64,000 nt of DNA from Nitrobacter winogradskyi (GTDB lineage Bacteria > Pseudomonadota > Alphaproteobacteria > Rhizobiales > Xanthobacteraceae): positions 1 to 64,000 of the forward strand of contig NZ_BJNF01000020.1 of assembly GCF_006539545.1 (NCBI RefSeq), written 5' to 3'. A program made the translations under genes and the position numbers. Of this stretch, positions 1 to 9,126 are shown in pieces. A model generated the notes under the pieces. That model was not told the DNA's origin and did no database searches. It saw nothing but the letters and a program-made list of their open reading frames with translations. Each line of letters opens with the position of its first letter. Position 1 is the stretch's first letter.

Positions 1-68
1 GAAGAAAACGCGTCAAATCAAAATCATAGAGCCCGCTTCCGATTCGACCAGAAGCGGAAAGACTCTAG
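1..68 (+). repeat. R1 composite palindromic repeat, cut by window edge
   Basis: This is the right-hand part of a dispersed repeat called R1 here: the terminal GAAGAAAACGCGTCAAA motif, a short A-rich spacer, then a hairpin module built on CCGCTTC / GAAGCGG and flanked by TAGAGC and CTCTA. The left part lies outside the window. The full element has ends GCGTTTTC and GAAAACGC in inverted orientation. Confidence 0.8.
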
Positions 69-168
69 AAAACTCCGCACCGGAAACGACCATGTATGCT
101 CGCCTGCTCCGCTGCTCGTCTATGACGCCTGCGTGCCATCACCAGGAAAATCACAAAACTACGCCTGA

Positions 169-227
169 GGCTCCCGTCGAGCGGGAGCCTTCATTTAGTT
201 TCCATACGCCCGCCGAAAGGCCGGCGT
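169..227 (-). terminator. Two hairpins downstream of carD, likely bidirectional terminator
   Basis: A perfect 8-bp stem GGCTCCCG/CGGGAGCC with a 5-nt loop lies at 169-189. A second stem built on CGCC(C)GCC / GGCCGGCG lies at 206-227 and is followed by TTTT on the plus strand. On the minus strand the first hairpin runs into GTAGTTTT. Both sit just after the carD stop codon. Termination is inferred from structure only. Confidence 0.45.
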
Positions 228-247
228 TTTATAACCACTGCTCGCCG

Positions 248-1297
248 TCAAGCGGCTTCGTCGGCAACGGCGGCATCATCACCGTCGGCTTCCAGGTCGC
301 CGTCAGCCTCGGCGCCCGCCTCCGCCTTGGCGCCGCGGCGCGGACTCTTGGCCAGTTGACCCTCGATTTCCTTGACCGCTTCGGTCTCCGTGACGTGCTG
401 AACGACCGCAATCTCACGCGACAGGCGATCAAGCGCGGCTTCATAGAGTTGACGTTCGCTGTAGGACTGCTCCGGCTGGGATTCCGATCGATAGAGGTCG
501 CGAACCACTTCGGCGATCGCAACAATATCCCCGGAGTTGATCTTCGCTTCATACTCCTGCGCCCGCCGCGACCACATGGTGCGCTTGATACGCGCGCGAC
601 CCTTCAGGGTTTCGAGCGCCCGCTTGACCAAGCTCGGTTCGGACAGCTTACGCATGCCGACATTGGCAACCTTCGCCGTCGGCACCCGCAGTGTCATCTT
701 GTCCTTGATGAAATTGATAACGAACAGCTCAAGTTTGGCACCGGCAATCTCTTGCTCTTCGATCGCCAGAATCTGGCCGACGCCGTGCGCGGGATAGACT
801 ACGAACTCGCCGGTCTTGAACCCCTGGCGCTGGGTCAGAACCTTCTTCGGCTCCTCCACGCGCGCGCCTGCCCTGGCAACCGGCTTCACCGCAGGCTTAC
901 TGGCCACAGCCACCTTCGCAGCGGGCTTTGCCGTCGGCTTGACAGAGGTCCTGGAACCTACCTTCGAGGCGGAAGCGGTCTTGGAAGCAGTCGTCCTCGA
1001 TCCGGCTTTCGAAGCAGCGGTCTTCGACGCAGACGCAACAGTTTTCGAAGCGGAGGTCTTCGACGCAGCGGTGTTTGCGGACGCTCTGGCGGTCTTGCTT
1101 GGCATTTCGCCTCTTTTATTTCTTGAGGATTTTCCGGCCGAACGCTTGGCAGCCGTCGTTCGCGTGATCGAGGCGGCAGTCCGGCCACGAGCTTTTGTTC
1201 CACCGCGGCGAGCGGTAGACGTCCTCGAACTCGTTTTTTTACGTGTTTTCTGTGACACAGCCCGCGCGTGGATACCCACGCCTTCCTGGATGTTCAC
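248..1297 (-). CDS. carD: CarD family transcriptional regulator with long basic N-terminal region
   Basis: CarD/CdnL proteins bind the RNA polymerase beta subunit and stabilise open promoter complexes. Residues 158-220 (FKTGEFVVYPAHGVGQ onward) form the RNA-polymerase-interacting domain, 225-315 the helical C-terminal domain, and about 325-349 an acidic tail. Residues 1-150 are low-complexity Lys/Ser/Thr/Ala-rich with repeated ASKT units, unusual for a family often near 160-200 aa. The start is uncertain: the GTG used here has GAAGGA seven bases upstream, while an internal ATG at 1105 has AAGAGG about six bases upstream and would give 285 aa. It is last in a run of four minus-strand genes (helicase, S4 protein, ferredoxin, carD), an order I recall from other Rhizobiales. 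Confidence 0.9.
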   Translation of the reverse strand: MNIQEGVGIHARAVSQKTRKKTSSRTSTARRGGTKARGRTAASITRTTAAKRSAGKSSRNKRGEMPSKTARASANTAASKTSASKTVASASKTAASKAGSRTTASKTASASKVGSRTSVKPTAKPAAKVAVASKPAVKPVARAGARVEEPKKVLTQRQGFKTGEFVVYPAHGVGQILAIEEQEIAGAKLELFVINFIKDKMTLRVPTAKVANVGMRKLSEPSLVKRALETLKGRARIKRTMWSRRAQEYEAKINSGDIVAIAEVVRDLYRSESQPEQSYSERQLYEAALDRLSREIAVVQHVTETEAVKEIEGQLAKSPRRGAKAEAGAEADGDLEADGDDAAVADEAA

Positions 1298-1399
1298 GCC
1301 GGAGTCCTTCCGGACTCATAAGCAGGTAAATGTACAGTCGAATTCGGAAACACGCTCAAGATAGCACATTTTCCGCAAAAATCAATGATTTATGCGCAC

Positions 1400-1415
1400 G
1401 CCAGCGCTCTGGCGG
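1400..1415 (-). terminator. Hairpin between fdxA and carD
   Basis: A perfect 6-bp stem CGCCAG/CTGGCG with a CGCT loop lies about 95 bp past the fdxA stop. On the minus strand it is followed within 20 bases by an AT-rich stretch ending in a run of T. It may end or attenuate the fdxA transcript before carD. This is inferred from structure only. Confidence 0.35.
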
Positions 1416-1507
1416 ACTTTCCATGCCTCCAGTCGTCAAAAAAGGTAAATATTGACCGGTGGACCAGAACCGCCGGAGCGCACCTCCCAAAGGCGCGCGA
1501 AAAACAA

Positions 1508-1846
1508 TCAGTCTCCCGCGCCGGGATCTGGAGAAAAATATTTCTCGAACTTGCCTTCCTGGCCCTCAAAATCCTTGGCGTCCGGCGGAGTTTCCTTCTT
1601 CTGCGTGATGTTCGGCCACTTGCCAGCGTACTCTGCATTGACCTCAAGCCATTTCTCAACGCCCGGCTCGCTGTCCGGCTTGATGGCTTCCGCCGGGCAT
1701 TCCGGTTCGCAGACACCGCAATCGATGCACTCGTCCGGATGAATGACGAGCATGTTCTCGCCTTCGTAGAAGCAATCGACAGGGCAAACTTCAACGCAAT
1801 CGGTATATTTGCATTTGATGCAGGCATCGTTGACGACGTAAGTCAT
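1508..1846 (-). CDS. fdxA: 7Fe-type ferredoxin FdxA
   Basis: Small cytoplasmic electron carrier of 112 aa. Cysteines are arranged as C9-x7-C17-x3-C21-P for one cluster and C40-x2-C43-x2-C46-x3-C50-P for the other, with extra Cys12 and Cys25. This matches the [3Fe-4S][4Fe-4S] ferredoxin pattern (Azotobacter FdI type). The C-terminal half carries no further cysteines and is rich in Glu, Asp and Pro. The chosen ATG has GGAG six bases upstream; a longer open frame to 1996 lacks support. It lies between the S4-domain gene and carD on the same strand. Its redox partner cannot be told from the sequence. Confidence 0.95.
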   Translation of the reverse strand: MTYVVNDACIKCKYTDCVEVCPVDCFYEGENMLVIHPDECIDCGVCEPECPAEAIKPDSEPGVEKWLEVNAEYAGKWPNITQKKETPPDAKDFEGQEGKFEKYFSPDPGAGD

Positions 1847-2058
1847 CCAAGGCTCCGGGAGGCTCGATTTTGCAGGTTGGGTAGCGCAGGAATAGCGCTG
1901 CCGCAAGCCGGGGAACCACCCGCCCGGCGCAAGTGGTCCCTCAAGCCGGGTGTCCAATTCAACTGCGTTGGATCGAACTCTTCTTATTCCCTTCAACGGA
2001 GCATGATGCTGCCCGAAAACCCGCTCCCACCTTGCGGTGGCGACCCCTCGGGTTCGGA

Positions 2059-2397
2059 TCAGGCTCCAGTTCCACCGGAAACATCCGACAGATCGTCATA
2101 GAGAGCCCGCGCCACGGTCGAGCCACCTCGCCGTTCGGCAAATCCGGTAATCTTCAGGATACGAATGCCACCATCCAGTCTGATCGTGAGCACGTCGGCA
2201 ATCCTGAGGGGGTGGCCGGGAGACGTTTGCCGTAGTCCGTTGACACGAACATAGCCGGCCTCGACCAGCGCCGCGGCCTGGGCGCGGGCCCTGACCACCC
2301 GCGCGTGCCACAACCATTTGTCGAGACGCTGGCGCTCCAGGACATCCAACGGGGCCACTCCGATCGCGAACCACGCCGACGACGACAATGCCCTCAA
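2059..2397 (-). CDS. S4-domain RNA-binding protein (Hsp15/RqcP-like)
   Basis: A 112-aa protein whose centre ([19 protein letters not shown], then [13 protein letters not shown]) is a canonical S4 RNA-binding fold, as in Hsp15 (HslR) and RqcP. Those relatives bind the large ribosomal subunit carrying stalled peptidyl-tRNA. It lies 67 bp downstream of the Suv3-like helicase gene on the same strand, which fits an RNA-metabolism pair. The first 15 or so residues are poorly conserved in type, so the real start may be nearer the [12 protein letters not shown] segment. Confidence 0.88.
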   Translation of the reverse strand: MRALSSSAWFAIGVAPLDVLERQRLDKWLWHARVVRARAQAAALVEAGYVRVNGLRQTSPGHPLRIADVLTIRLDGGIRILKITGFAERRGGSTVARALYDDLSDVSGGTGA

Positions 2398-2464
2398 TCA
2401 ATAACTATCCTGATCGCAAACCCGGCATCAACCCTTGCTGAATATGCGTCTGAGGACCGGCCAT

Positions 2465-5400
2465 TCAATCCTTGCGGCCGGAAAGCTGATCCTTGAGGGC
2501 GGCCAGTTTGGCAAACGGCGAGTCCGGATCGATCGATGGCTCGCGCTCGCGCGGCGCGCTGCTGGCGTAGGGCCGATGCGAAGGTCCGGTATCGGAACGC
2601 CCCTCGCGACCACCCTTGCGGAAGCCCTGAACCCGGCCCTTGTCCTGATCCCTGTCTCGCCCCTTGCCCTTGAAGCGCTCGCGCGGCGGGCGCCCCTTAC
2701 CTTCGCGCGACTCGCTCTCACGGCCTGCGGACGTGCTTTCGGCCGGTGCGCCGGTCGGCTGCCGCCGTCTGCCCCGCCCGTAGCGCTCGCGTCCCTGCGC
2801 TCCCTCGGACCCCTCGCCGTCCGCGAGCGCCGCCTGCGGGCCATCCGTCTTCGGCTGCTGCCGGCGATACCGATTGCGATCGTGGCGTGGACGTCGATCG
2901 ACGGCTCGCCCGCCCGGCCGCCAGACCTCGACCGTCGCCGGCTCACCGTCCGCCTCCGGCGGCGAAGCGTCAGTCGCGGTCATCGCGGCGGAAGCCGCGT
3001 CTCCTTCGACCGCGCCCCCGGCAACGACGAGCGCGGAATCATCCGGCGCAGCATCGTTGGCCGCCGTCTCCTCGACGTCGGAGCCCTCCGAAACCTCAAC
3101 GGCTGGCGAAGATGGCTCCTCGACCCTTTCGGCCGCCGCTTCGACGATTGGGGCAGAAACTCCGGATAAATCCGCATCCGGCGCGGTCTCCGGTTCAACA
3201 GAGCCGGTATCAGCCGTATCCGCGAGGTCGGAAGCAGGCCCCTCGTCCGGGGGCACGACATCACTCGTCGCCGCCGGCTGCGGCGCGCTTTCCGGCGCTC
3301 CGGCAGCAGCCGCTTCCACGGCGGCATCCGCCACGGCGCCGCTCTCCGTTGCGGATGGCGGTGCCGGGCACCGTTCCATGCGATAGCCGAGGGCGCGTAG
3401 AATGGAGGCGAAATCCTCACCCGCAGTGCCCGCGAGCGAGGTCATGGCCTGCGTCACGACAAACCCGCGCCCATCGAACGCGCCGGCCGGCTTCTCGCCG
3501 GGCGCCCCTTCCCGCCACGACAGCGCCGGACGGATCAGGTCCGCAAGCCTTTCCAGAATATCGACGCGGACGGCGCGCTCGCTGCATTGCCGATAACCGA
3601 GGGCGCGGTAGGCGTCGCGATCGAGCAGCTTGTCCGCCGGGAACGACGTGCGGCCGCTGCTGGCGAGATGCTGCGCGCTCGACAGCGCCGAGAGATCGAC
3701 ATTGTCCTGCTTCAGCGCCCACAACAGCGAGGCCAGCGACCGCGCAGCCGGCTTCAAAAGCAGGGGAAAATAGATATGGTAAGCGCCGAAACGCACCCCG
3801 TACTTGCGCAGGGAAGCGCGCGACGACTGATCGAGATCCTTCAACTCCGCAGCGATCCTCGAACGCTCCAGCACGCCGAGCGATTCGACCAGCTGGAAGG
3901 CGATGCCTCGCGCAATCCCGGTGACGTCCTCCGCTTTCGACAACTCAAACAGCGGCCCGAGAAGCTTCTCGATATGGGTCTTCAGCCATAGATCGAGCCT
4001 GGCCTGCACCGCCTCGCGCGGCGCCCCGGTCAGCCGTTCGTCGGAAATGATCCGCAGCCGCGGATGCAGCGCGTCGTCCGCCGCCACCAATCGCGCCACC
4101 GCGTCGCCCGTCCAGCGGATGGTGCCGTCCGAGGTCAGCACGAACTGGTCGTCGGGCGCTCCCGACAATTTCTCCGCGCGCGCCTCGATTTCGCCGGCCA
4201 GCGCCTTTTGCGCGATAGCCTGCAATGCCTTGGCTTCGGAGCCCGCCTCCGCCGCATCCGGCGCGAACGTAAATCCGTCGAGACGGCCGATCACATGGCC
4301 CTCAACGATCACCTCACCCGTCTTGCCGATTTCCGTATCCAGCATCGTGTTTTCCCGCAAGCGGCGCATCAATACACTGGTCCGGCGGTCAACGAAACGC
4401 TCCGTGAGCCTTTGGTGCAGCGCGTCGGACAATTTATTTTCGGCCTCGCGCGAAATTCCACGCCAATGCTCGGGATCGGCCAGCCAGTCCGGACGATTCG
4501 CCACGAAAGTCCAGGTCCGGATCTGCGCGATCCGCGCCGACAGGGTATCGATATCCCCGTCGGAACGATCGGCCTGAGCGATCTGAGCCGCGAACCAGTG
4601 GTCAGGAACCCTGCCCTGGCGCATCAGAAAGCCGAACAGCGTCGTCACCAGTTCGGCGTGAGCCGCCGGCGCGATCTTGCGATAATCCGGGATCTGGCAG
4701 GCGTCCCACAGCCGCTCCACCGCAGCCGCGGTCTGCGCCATGGCGCGGACCTCGACGTCGCGCGCCGCATGATCGAGCACCCGCAGGTCCTCGGCGATCG
4801 GCGCGCGAGTCAGCGCCTCGTGCGAGGGTGTCAGCGCCAGCGAGGCCTGCAAGGCGCCGAGCGAGGAAAAATCGAGATCGGAATTGCGCCACTGCAGGGT
4901 TCTGACCGCCTCGAAGGTGTGATTTTGCAGCGCATCCACGAGTTCGGGCTCGAACGGCGCGCAGCGCCCTGTGGTGCCGAAGGTGCCGTTGCGGGTAGCG
5001 CGGCCGGCGCGGCCGGCGATCTGCGCGAATTCAGCCGGGGTGAGCCTGCGAAACTGGTAGCCGTCATACTTGCGGTCCGAGGCGAAGGCCACGTGATCGA
5101 CATCAAGATTGAGGCCCATGCCGACCGCATCGGTGGCGACCAGATAATCGACGTCACCGGACTGGAACATCTCGACCTGCGCATTGCGGGTGCGCGGGCT
5201 GAGCGATCCCAGCACCACGGCCGCCCCGCCGCGCTGGCGCCGGATCAGTTCGGCGATGGCATAGACCTCGTCCGCCGAGAAGGCGACGATCGCGGTGCGG
5301 CGAGGTTGCCGGGTGATCTTGCGGTCGCCCGCGAATTCAAGCTGGGACAGCCGCGGGCGCGTGACGATGCTCGCGCCCGGCAGTAGCCGCTCGACGATCG

Positions 5401-5830
5401 GGCGCATGGTGGCGGCGCCGAGCAGCAAGGTCTCGTCGCGGCCACGGCGATGGAGAATGCGATCGGTGAAAACATGGCCGCGTTCAAGATCGGCGGCGAT
5501 CTGGATTTCATCGATGGCGAGGAACGACACGTCGAGATCGCGCGGCATCGCTTCGACCGTCGAAACCCAGAAGCGCGGGCGCGGCGGCTTGATCTTCTCC
5601 TCGCCGGTGACCAGGGCGACGGAGTCCACCCCGGCGCGGTCGACGATCTTGTCGTAGAGTTCGCGGGCGAGCAGCCGCAGCGGCAGGCCGATAATGCCGG
5701 AGGAATGCGCCAGCATCCGCTCGATGGCCAGATGGGTCTTGCCGGTGTTGGTCGGACCGAGCACCGCCGTCACGCCCGCACCGGGCGCGCGACCATTGCC
5801 GGGCGGAAACATCGAGGATGAGAAGGCCAT
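2465..5830 (-). CDS. Suv3-like ATP-dependent RNA helicase with disordered C-terminal tail
   Basis: Superfamily 2 helicase related to mitochondrial SUV3. With this start, Walker A GPTNTGKT is at 25-32, the motif II variant DEIQ (typical of SUV3) at 107-110 and motif VI QIAGRAGR at 270-277. After the helicase core comes a long middle region, then about 270 residues rich in Ala/Glu/Pro and finally Arg/Gly/Asp repeats (GRDRDQDKGR type), probably disordered and RNA-binding. The open frame extends nine codons further to 5857, but that ATG directly abuts a repeat and lacks a ribosome site, whereas the ATG at 5830 follows CGGAGACT. It heads the helicase-S4-ferredoxin-carD run. Confidence 0.92.
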   Translation of the reverse strand: MAFSSSMFPPGNGRAPGAGVTAVLGPTNTGKTHLAIERMLAHSSGIIGLPLRLLARELYDKIVDRAGVDSVALVTGEEKIKPPRPRFWVSTVEAMPRDLDVSFLAIDEIQIAADLERGHVFTDRILHRRGRDETLLLGAATMRPIVERLLPGASIVTRPRLSQLEFAGDRKITRQPRRTAIVAFSADEVYAIAELIRRQRGGAAVVLGSLSPRTRNAQVEMFQSGDVDYLVATDAVGMGLNLDVDHVAFASDRKYDGYQFRRLTPAEFAQIAGRAGRATRNGTFGTTGRCAPFEPELVDALQNHTFEAVRTLQWRNSDLDFSSLGALQASLALTPSHEALTRAPIAEDLRVLDHAARDVEVRAMAQTAAAVERLWDACQIPDYRKIAPAAHAELVTTLFGFLMRQGRVPDHWFAAQIAQADRSDGDIDTLSARIAQIRTWTFVANRPDWLADPEHWRGISREAENKLSDALHQRLTERFVDRRTSVLMRRLRENTMLDTEIGKTGEVIVEGHVIGRLDGFTFAPDAAEAGSEAKALQAIAQKALAGEIEARAEKLSGAPDDQFVLTSDGTIRWTGDAVARLVAADDALHPRLRIISDERLTGAPREAVQARLDLWLKTHIEKLLGPLFELSKAEDVTGIARGIAFQLVESLGVLERSRIAAELKDLDQSSRASLRKYGVRFGAYHIYFPLLLKPAARSLASLLWALKQDNVDLSALSSAQHLASSGRTSFPADKLLDRDAYRALGYRQCSERAVRVDILERLADLIRPALSWREGAPGEKPAGAFDGRGFVVTQAMTSLAGTAGEDFASILRALGYRMERCPAPPSATESGAVADAAVEAAAAGAPESAPQPAATSDVVPPDEGPASDLADTADTGSVEPETAPDADLSGVSAPIVEAAAERVEEPSSPAVEVSEGSDVEETAANDAAPDDSALVVAGGAVEGDAASAAMTATDASPPEADGEPATVEVWRPGGRAVDRRPRHDRNRYRRQQPKTDGPQAALADGEGSEGAQGRERYGRGRRRQPTGAPAESTSAGRESESREGKGRPPRERFKGKGRDRDQDKGRVQGFRKGGREGRSDTGPSHRPYASSAPREREPSIDPDSPFAKLAALKDQLSGRKD

Positions 5831-5857
5831 AGTCTCCGAGGGCTTTCGCGGCGCCAT

Positions 5858-5926
5858 AGCGTTTTCGAGCGGAGCACGTCCCGGACATTTAGCCGGGGAT
5901 GAATGCCCGCTCGCGTGAAGAAATCC
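5858..5926 (+). repeat. R1 repeat copy abutting helicase gene start
   Basis: It begins AGCGTTTTCGAGCGGAGC and ends CTCGCGTGAAGAAA, matching R1 at both ends. The inner stem is degenerate (CCCGGAC...AGCCGGGG). The copy touches the upstream candidate start codon of the helicase gene, so it forms its 5' flank. Confidence 0.75.
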
Positions 5927-6346
5927 ACTTTTGCTGAATACGCGCTAGTGGAGCGGGGAGGCGAGTGTCAAATCCGGAATGGCTATCGACCTGACCGTGT
6001 CGATCCCAACCCCTGCGCAGACACCTCTGTTTCGAGCGGGACGCAAGTATTTCGATCGGATCCACAGGTTCGGATGTGTTTCACAATGCGACGCTTATGG
6101 GGTCGCAGCTTAAGCTTTGGAACGAGTCCGGAACGAATCGCGCCCGAATCGCTGACTCCTGATCTGTCCGGCTTCGTTCACCACAACATATCGTGTTTGA
6201 AAGGAGATGTTGAAACCAGATCAAGTTCTAAGCGCCCGACAAGAGCAGCAAATTTCATTCCGTTCATGAATTTCTGGTCGCATGAATTCAGCCGCAGGAG
6301 TCAACAGGATTCGCTCCAAGCAAATGGTTCCCCTGTCGCCGCGTGG
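5927..6346. other. Intergenic, no gene recognised
   Basis: About 420 bp between the helicase start and the DUF3108 stop, with visibly lower G+C than its surroundings. I see no tRNA, no repeat beyond the adjacent R1, and no convincing reading frame. An AAGGAG at 6200 precedes a 20-codon frame that I do not regard as a gene. Confidence 0.5.
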
Positions 6347-7216
6347 CTACCGCGTTTTAACCGGCGGCTGCGCAGGCATGGCGGTGGTGTTGAACTCGGT
6401 CGCCTCCAGCTTGCCTGTGCCGAGCGGCGTCGGAATCGTCACGCGATAGGGGACCAAGACCCGCGTTCCGGCGATCGGCGCGAGCCAGACCTCCATGTCG
6501 CGCTGGGCCGCCAGATACTTGATCGCATAGCGGTCCGGGACGTAGCCGGCGATCGGCGAGAAATAGATCGCACAGACCACGACCGGCCCCTGATAGCCTT
6601 TTTCCGACTTCACGGTGTCCATGCGCTTGAATTCGAGGCGCAGGTCGTAGCGCATGCGCCCGTCGAAAATTCCCGTCGAGGAATGACAGGCGTCCCGGCC
6701 AAGCAGGTCGGCGGCGCCGGGAACCAGCAGCAGCGTGGCGCTCATGGGATCGGAGACGCCTCGCTTGTGCGCGTCGTTAACGGGAATGCGCTTGGGGTCG
6801 ACCGGCGGGCTCGGCTCGATGACGAAACCCTTTACATTGCCGCCCGCCAGCGACATGCGAATAGTCTCGGATTTCCTTGAAGACGAGATGGTCGCGGTAT
6901 AGCTCGCCGGACTCAACGCGCCATTGACGATGCGGCCCTGCGAGGAGCCGGTGCCGGTGCCATGAGCGAGCGCCTTGAGAAGTCCCGTGGCGCCCCCGCT
7001 TGCCGCGGCCGAATACTGATTGTCGAGAATATCGACCGCCCAGGCGCCGGTGCCGACGAGAATCCCAGCCAGGGTGACGTCATAGCGAGCCTCTAACTTA
7101 CCCTGCGCTTGCGCCTGCGCGGTCAACATCCCGGCCAGCATGGCGATCGACAGGCCGGCCGGTCTTAAGACCGAACAAAGTATCCATCGGAACAACAGCG
7201 TTCGGCATAAGCTCAC
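6347..7216 (-). CDS. DUF3108 domain-containing exported protein
   Basis: A 289-aa protein with an N-terminal hydrophobic signal segment (about residues 8-38, ending AQAQAQ, a likely signal peptidase I site), then a DUF3108 domain beginning KLEARYDVTLAGILVG. The family is periplasmic or outer-membrane associated, of unknown function, and resembles lipoprotein-handling beta folds. It has Cys residues in DACHSS and VVCAIY that might pair in the periplasm. It stands alone, divergent from rpmB. Product role is unknown. Confidence 0.85.
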   Translation of the reverse strand: MSLCRTLLFRWILCSVLRPAGLSIAMLAGMLTAQAQAQGKLEARYDVTLAGILVGTGAWAVDILDNQYSAAASGGATGLLKALAHGTGTGSSQGRIVNGALSPASYTATISSSRKSETIRMSLAGGNVKGFVIEPSPPVDPKRIPVNDAHKRGVSDPMSATLLLVPGAADLLGRDACHSSTGIFDGRMRYDLRLEFKRMDTVKSEKGYQGPVVVCAIYFSPIAGYVPDRYAIKYLAAQRDMEVWLAPIAGTRVLVPYRVTIPTPLGTGKLEATEFNTTAMPAQPPVKTR

Positions 7217-7351
7217 GACAAGTGGTCCTGCTTACTTTTATCCGGCCTCATATACGCTAACAGACTTGTACGTTAACAGGCCTGGCTTTCCCAGGCTGCT
7301 GCCGTTTTCCTGGCTGTGACGACATTCTGCCGGAAAATGCACCTGAGTCTT

Positions 7352-7408
7352 TATGTTTTAACGCGTTTTCTTCACGCGAACCGGTCCCCACTTCGCTCGA
7401 AAACGCTA
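7352..7408 (-). repeat. R1 repeat copy, short form
   Basis: Reverse-orientation R1 without the inner CCTCGGG stem: ACGCGTTTTCTTCACGCGAA, a short middle, then CTCGAAAACGCT. It lies between the DUF3108 gene and rpmB, upstream of the rpmB ribosome site. No hairpin module is attached. Confidence 0.8.
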
Positions 7409-7528
7409 TCGCGGCTTGACGCCCCGCCGCTGTCCACTTATACGTCCGCCGTTCCTGAAATGGACGCGATTTCGAACCCCGAGCCCGCCTCGCAGGCTGA
7501 TGCCCGGGGACGACAGAGGATTTTCGCC

Positions 7529-7822
7529 ATGTCCCGGCGCTGCGAACTGACGGCCAAGGCCCCATTGGTGGGCCACAAGGTCAGCCATTCCAACATCAAG
7601 ACCAAGCGGCGCTTCCTGCCGAACCTGGTGAACGTGACCTTCGTGTCGGAAGCCCTTTCCAGTTCGGTCCGGTTCCGGGTGTCGACCCATGCCCTGCGGA
7701 GCGTGGACCATCGCGGCGGCTTCGATGCCTTTCTGTTGAAGGCAAGGGATTCGGAGCTTTCACCGAAAGCGATCGAGCTCAAGCGCCAGATCCAGAAGAA
7801 ACAGGCTGCCAAGGCCGGCTAG
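7529..7822 (+). CDS. rpmB: 50S ribosomal protein L28
   Basis: A component of the large ribosomal subunit, 97 aa, with the family signature [12 protein letters not shown] then [19 protein letters not shown], and a basic C-terminal helix (KRQIQKKQ). The ATG chosen follows AGAGGA eight bases upstream and gives the usual length; a frame extension to 7316 runs back through an R1 repeat and is not coding. The TAG stop is the first three bases of the TAGAGC border of the next R1 element, so that element supplies the stop codon. Confidence 0.97.
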   Translation: MSRRCELTAKAPLVGHKVSHSNIKTKRRFLPNLVNVTFVSEALSSSVRFRVSTHALRSVDHRGGFDAFLLKARDSELSPKAIELKRQIQKKQAAKAG

Positions 7823-7923
7823 AGCATGTTCGCTTCTGATTGAATCAGAAGCGAGGCTCTAGATTATTGTTTTGACGCGTTTTCTTCACGCGAACCGGTT
7901 TCCGCTTCACTCGAAAACGCTAT
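7820..7923 (-). repeat. R1 composite repeat: hairpin module plus short palindrome
   Basis: It starts TAGAGC, carries a near-perfect 23-bp palindrome CGCTTCTGATT-G-AATCAGAAGCG closed by GAGC/GCTC, then a short-form R1 in reverse (ACGCGTTTTCTTCACGCGAA to CTCGAAAACGCTATA). It overlaps the rpmB stop and could act as its terminator. Confidence 0.88.
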
Positions 7924-7973
7924 AAAATATTTCCTTCCCGGTTTTCGGTGCCAGCACGGGGCTTTCCCGTGCT

Positions 7974-9044
7974 TCAATGCTCGGCCAGCGTGAACTGCAT
8001 CAGCAGCGTGCGTTGGAACAACGAAAAGTTGTCGTCGGACACCAGCGTCAGAACGATTTCGCCATCGTCGTTCACGAACGCACTCAGACCTTCGTAATTG
8101 TCGATCTCCTGTCCAAGTCCCGCGTCGAAAATCGACGGGCCATCCACCAGCGCGCCAGGTGCGATCGCATCGATCCCGATGCGACGGATACGAATGCCGA
8201 TACCGCCGGTCAGCGAGAATTTGCGCTCGAGGATCAATATATCCCCCGAAGGCAGCAAGCAGGCATCGCTGATATCGTAGTTCTCGGTCCGGCGGATGGT
8301 GAACCGGCCGGGCGAGGGTCCGCCGATCAGGAATGCGAGGATATTGCGTTCCGTATCGAGCCCCCGTTCTGAGATCGCGATCAGCGTGCCGCCCAGCGGC
8401 CGATCGCGCGGAACGATCACCATCGCCTCAAGGCCGCGGTTGAACGGCAGCCTGCGGATCGCCGCCGGCACCTCGACCTCTTCTCCGCGCGCGCGGGTGT
8501 ATCCCTTGGCAAAATCGAACCGCATGATCCGGTTAGCCCGCTCGATTCCGACATAGACCAGCGACCCATCGCGCGCGATCGATTCCGTATCGAACCAGCC
8601 GCGCTCGGTGATCGGCCTGCCATCGCGGCCCAGCATCGGCGCCGCCTCGACGTCCGCAAGCCCGACCATCTCGCCGGACGCCGCATAGACGATGCGGCCG
8701 GTGAACCAGGAGCCCTTGTCGCTCGCCGAGATGAATTGCCGGCCTTTCGAATCAAGCCGCAGGCTCGACAGTCCTCCGAAGCCGCGAAACGCCGAGGTCA
8801 GGATCAACCCGCCGCGAAAGGTAAGCGATCCGAAGCGGGTGCGCGAGCGATCGCGCAGATCGAAGGCCGCGACAGGACGGGCGTTCACGGTGATCGAAAC
8901 CGGCGCGGGCGGCGTCAGTTCATCGGGCGGCGGCTGTTCCGGCGCGTGCGTTGCGAATTGCGCGGAGGCGACGGTAGAACCGGTCAACAGCAGGCAGGAT
9001 GCCGTCAGAAAAAGCAGGCGGCGGCGATCGATCGATGATGCCAT
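7974..9044 (-). CDS. Esterase-like activity of phytase family protein, exported
   Basis: About 356 aa. The start at MASSIDRRR gives a twin-arginine-like or Sec signal (RRRLLFLTASCLLLTG, cleavage near ASAQ). The body matches the phytase-like beta-propeller family (Pfam PF13449 type): FGGLSSLRLDSKGRQF, then SDKGSWFTGRI, GWFDTESIARDG, RGLEAMVI and DNYEGLSAF. Substrate is unknown; the family name overstates what is established. The frame is open to 9176 but would then nearly reach cobT, so the internal ATG is preferred although its ribosome site is weak. It follows cobT by 82 bp on the same strand and could be cotranscribed. Confidence 0.82.
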   Translation of the reverse strand: MASSIDRRRLLFLTASCLLLTGSTVASAQFATHAPEQPPPDELTPPAPVSITVNARPVAAFDLRDRSRTRFGSLTFRGGLILTSAFRGFGGLSSLRLDSKGRQFISASDKGSWFTGRIVYAASGEMVGLADVEAAPMLGRDGRPITERGWFDTESIARDGSLVYVGIERANRIMRFDFAKGYTRARGEEVEVPAAIRRLPFNRGLEAMVIVPRDRPLGGTLIAISERGLDTERNILAFLIGGPSPGRFTIRRTENYDISDACLLPSGDILILERKFSLTGGIGIRIRRIGIDAIAPGALVDGPSIFDAGLGQEIDNYEGLSAFVNDDGEIVLTLVSDDNFSLFQRTLLMQFTLAEH

Positions 9045-9126
9045 CTTGCGGAGAAACCAATCTGTCGGCGATGCGTCCCATACGCAGGACGGTATCCCGC
9101 CCGGAATGCAACCAGGGTGCCGCCGT

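Noticed and set aside
92-1126. 344-codon plus-strand open frame opposite carD
   Set aside because: Antisense to the conserved CarD domain.
6200-6270. AAGGAG followed by a 20-codon frame
   Set aside because: Spacing to the start codon is wrong or too short and there is no sign of conservation; chance is likely.
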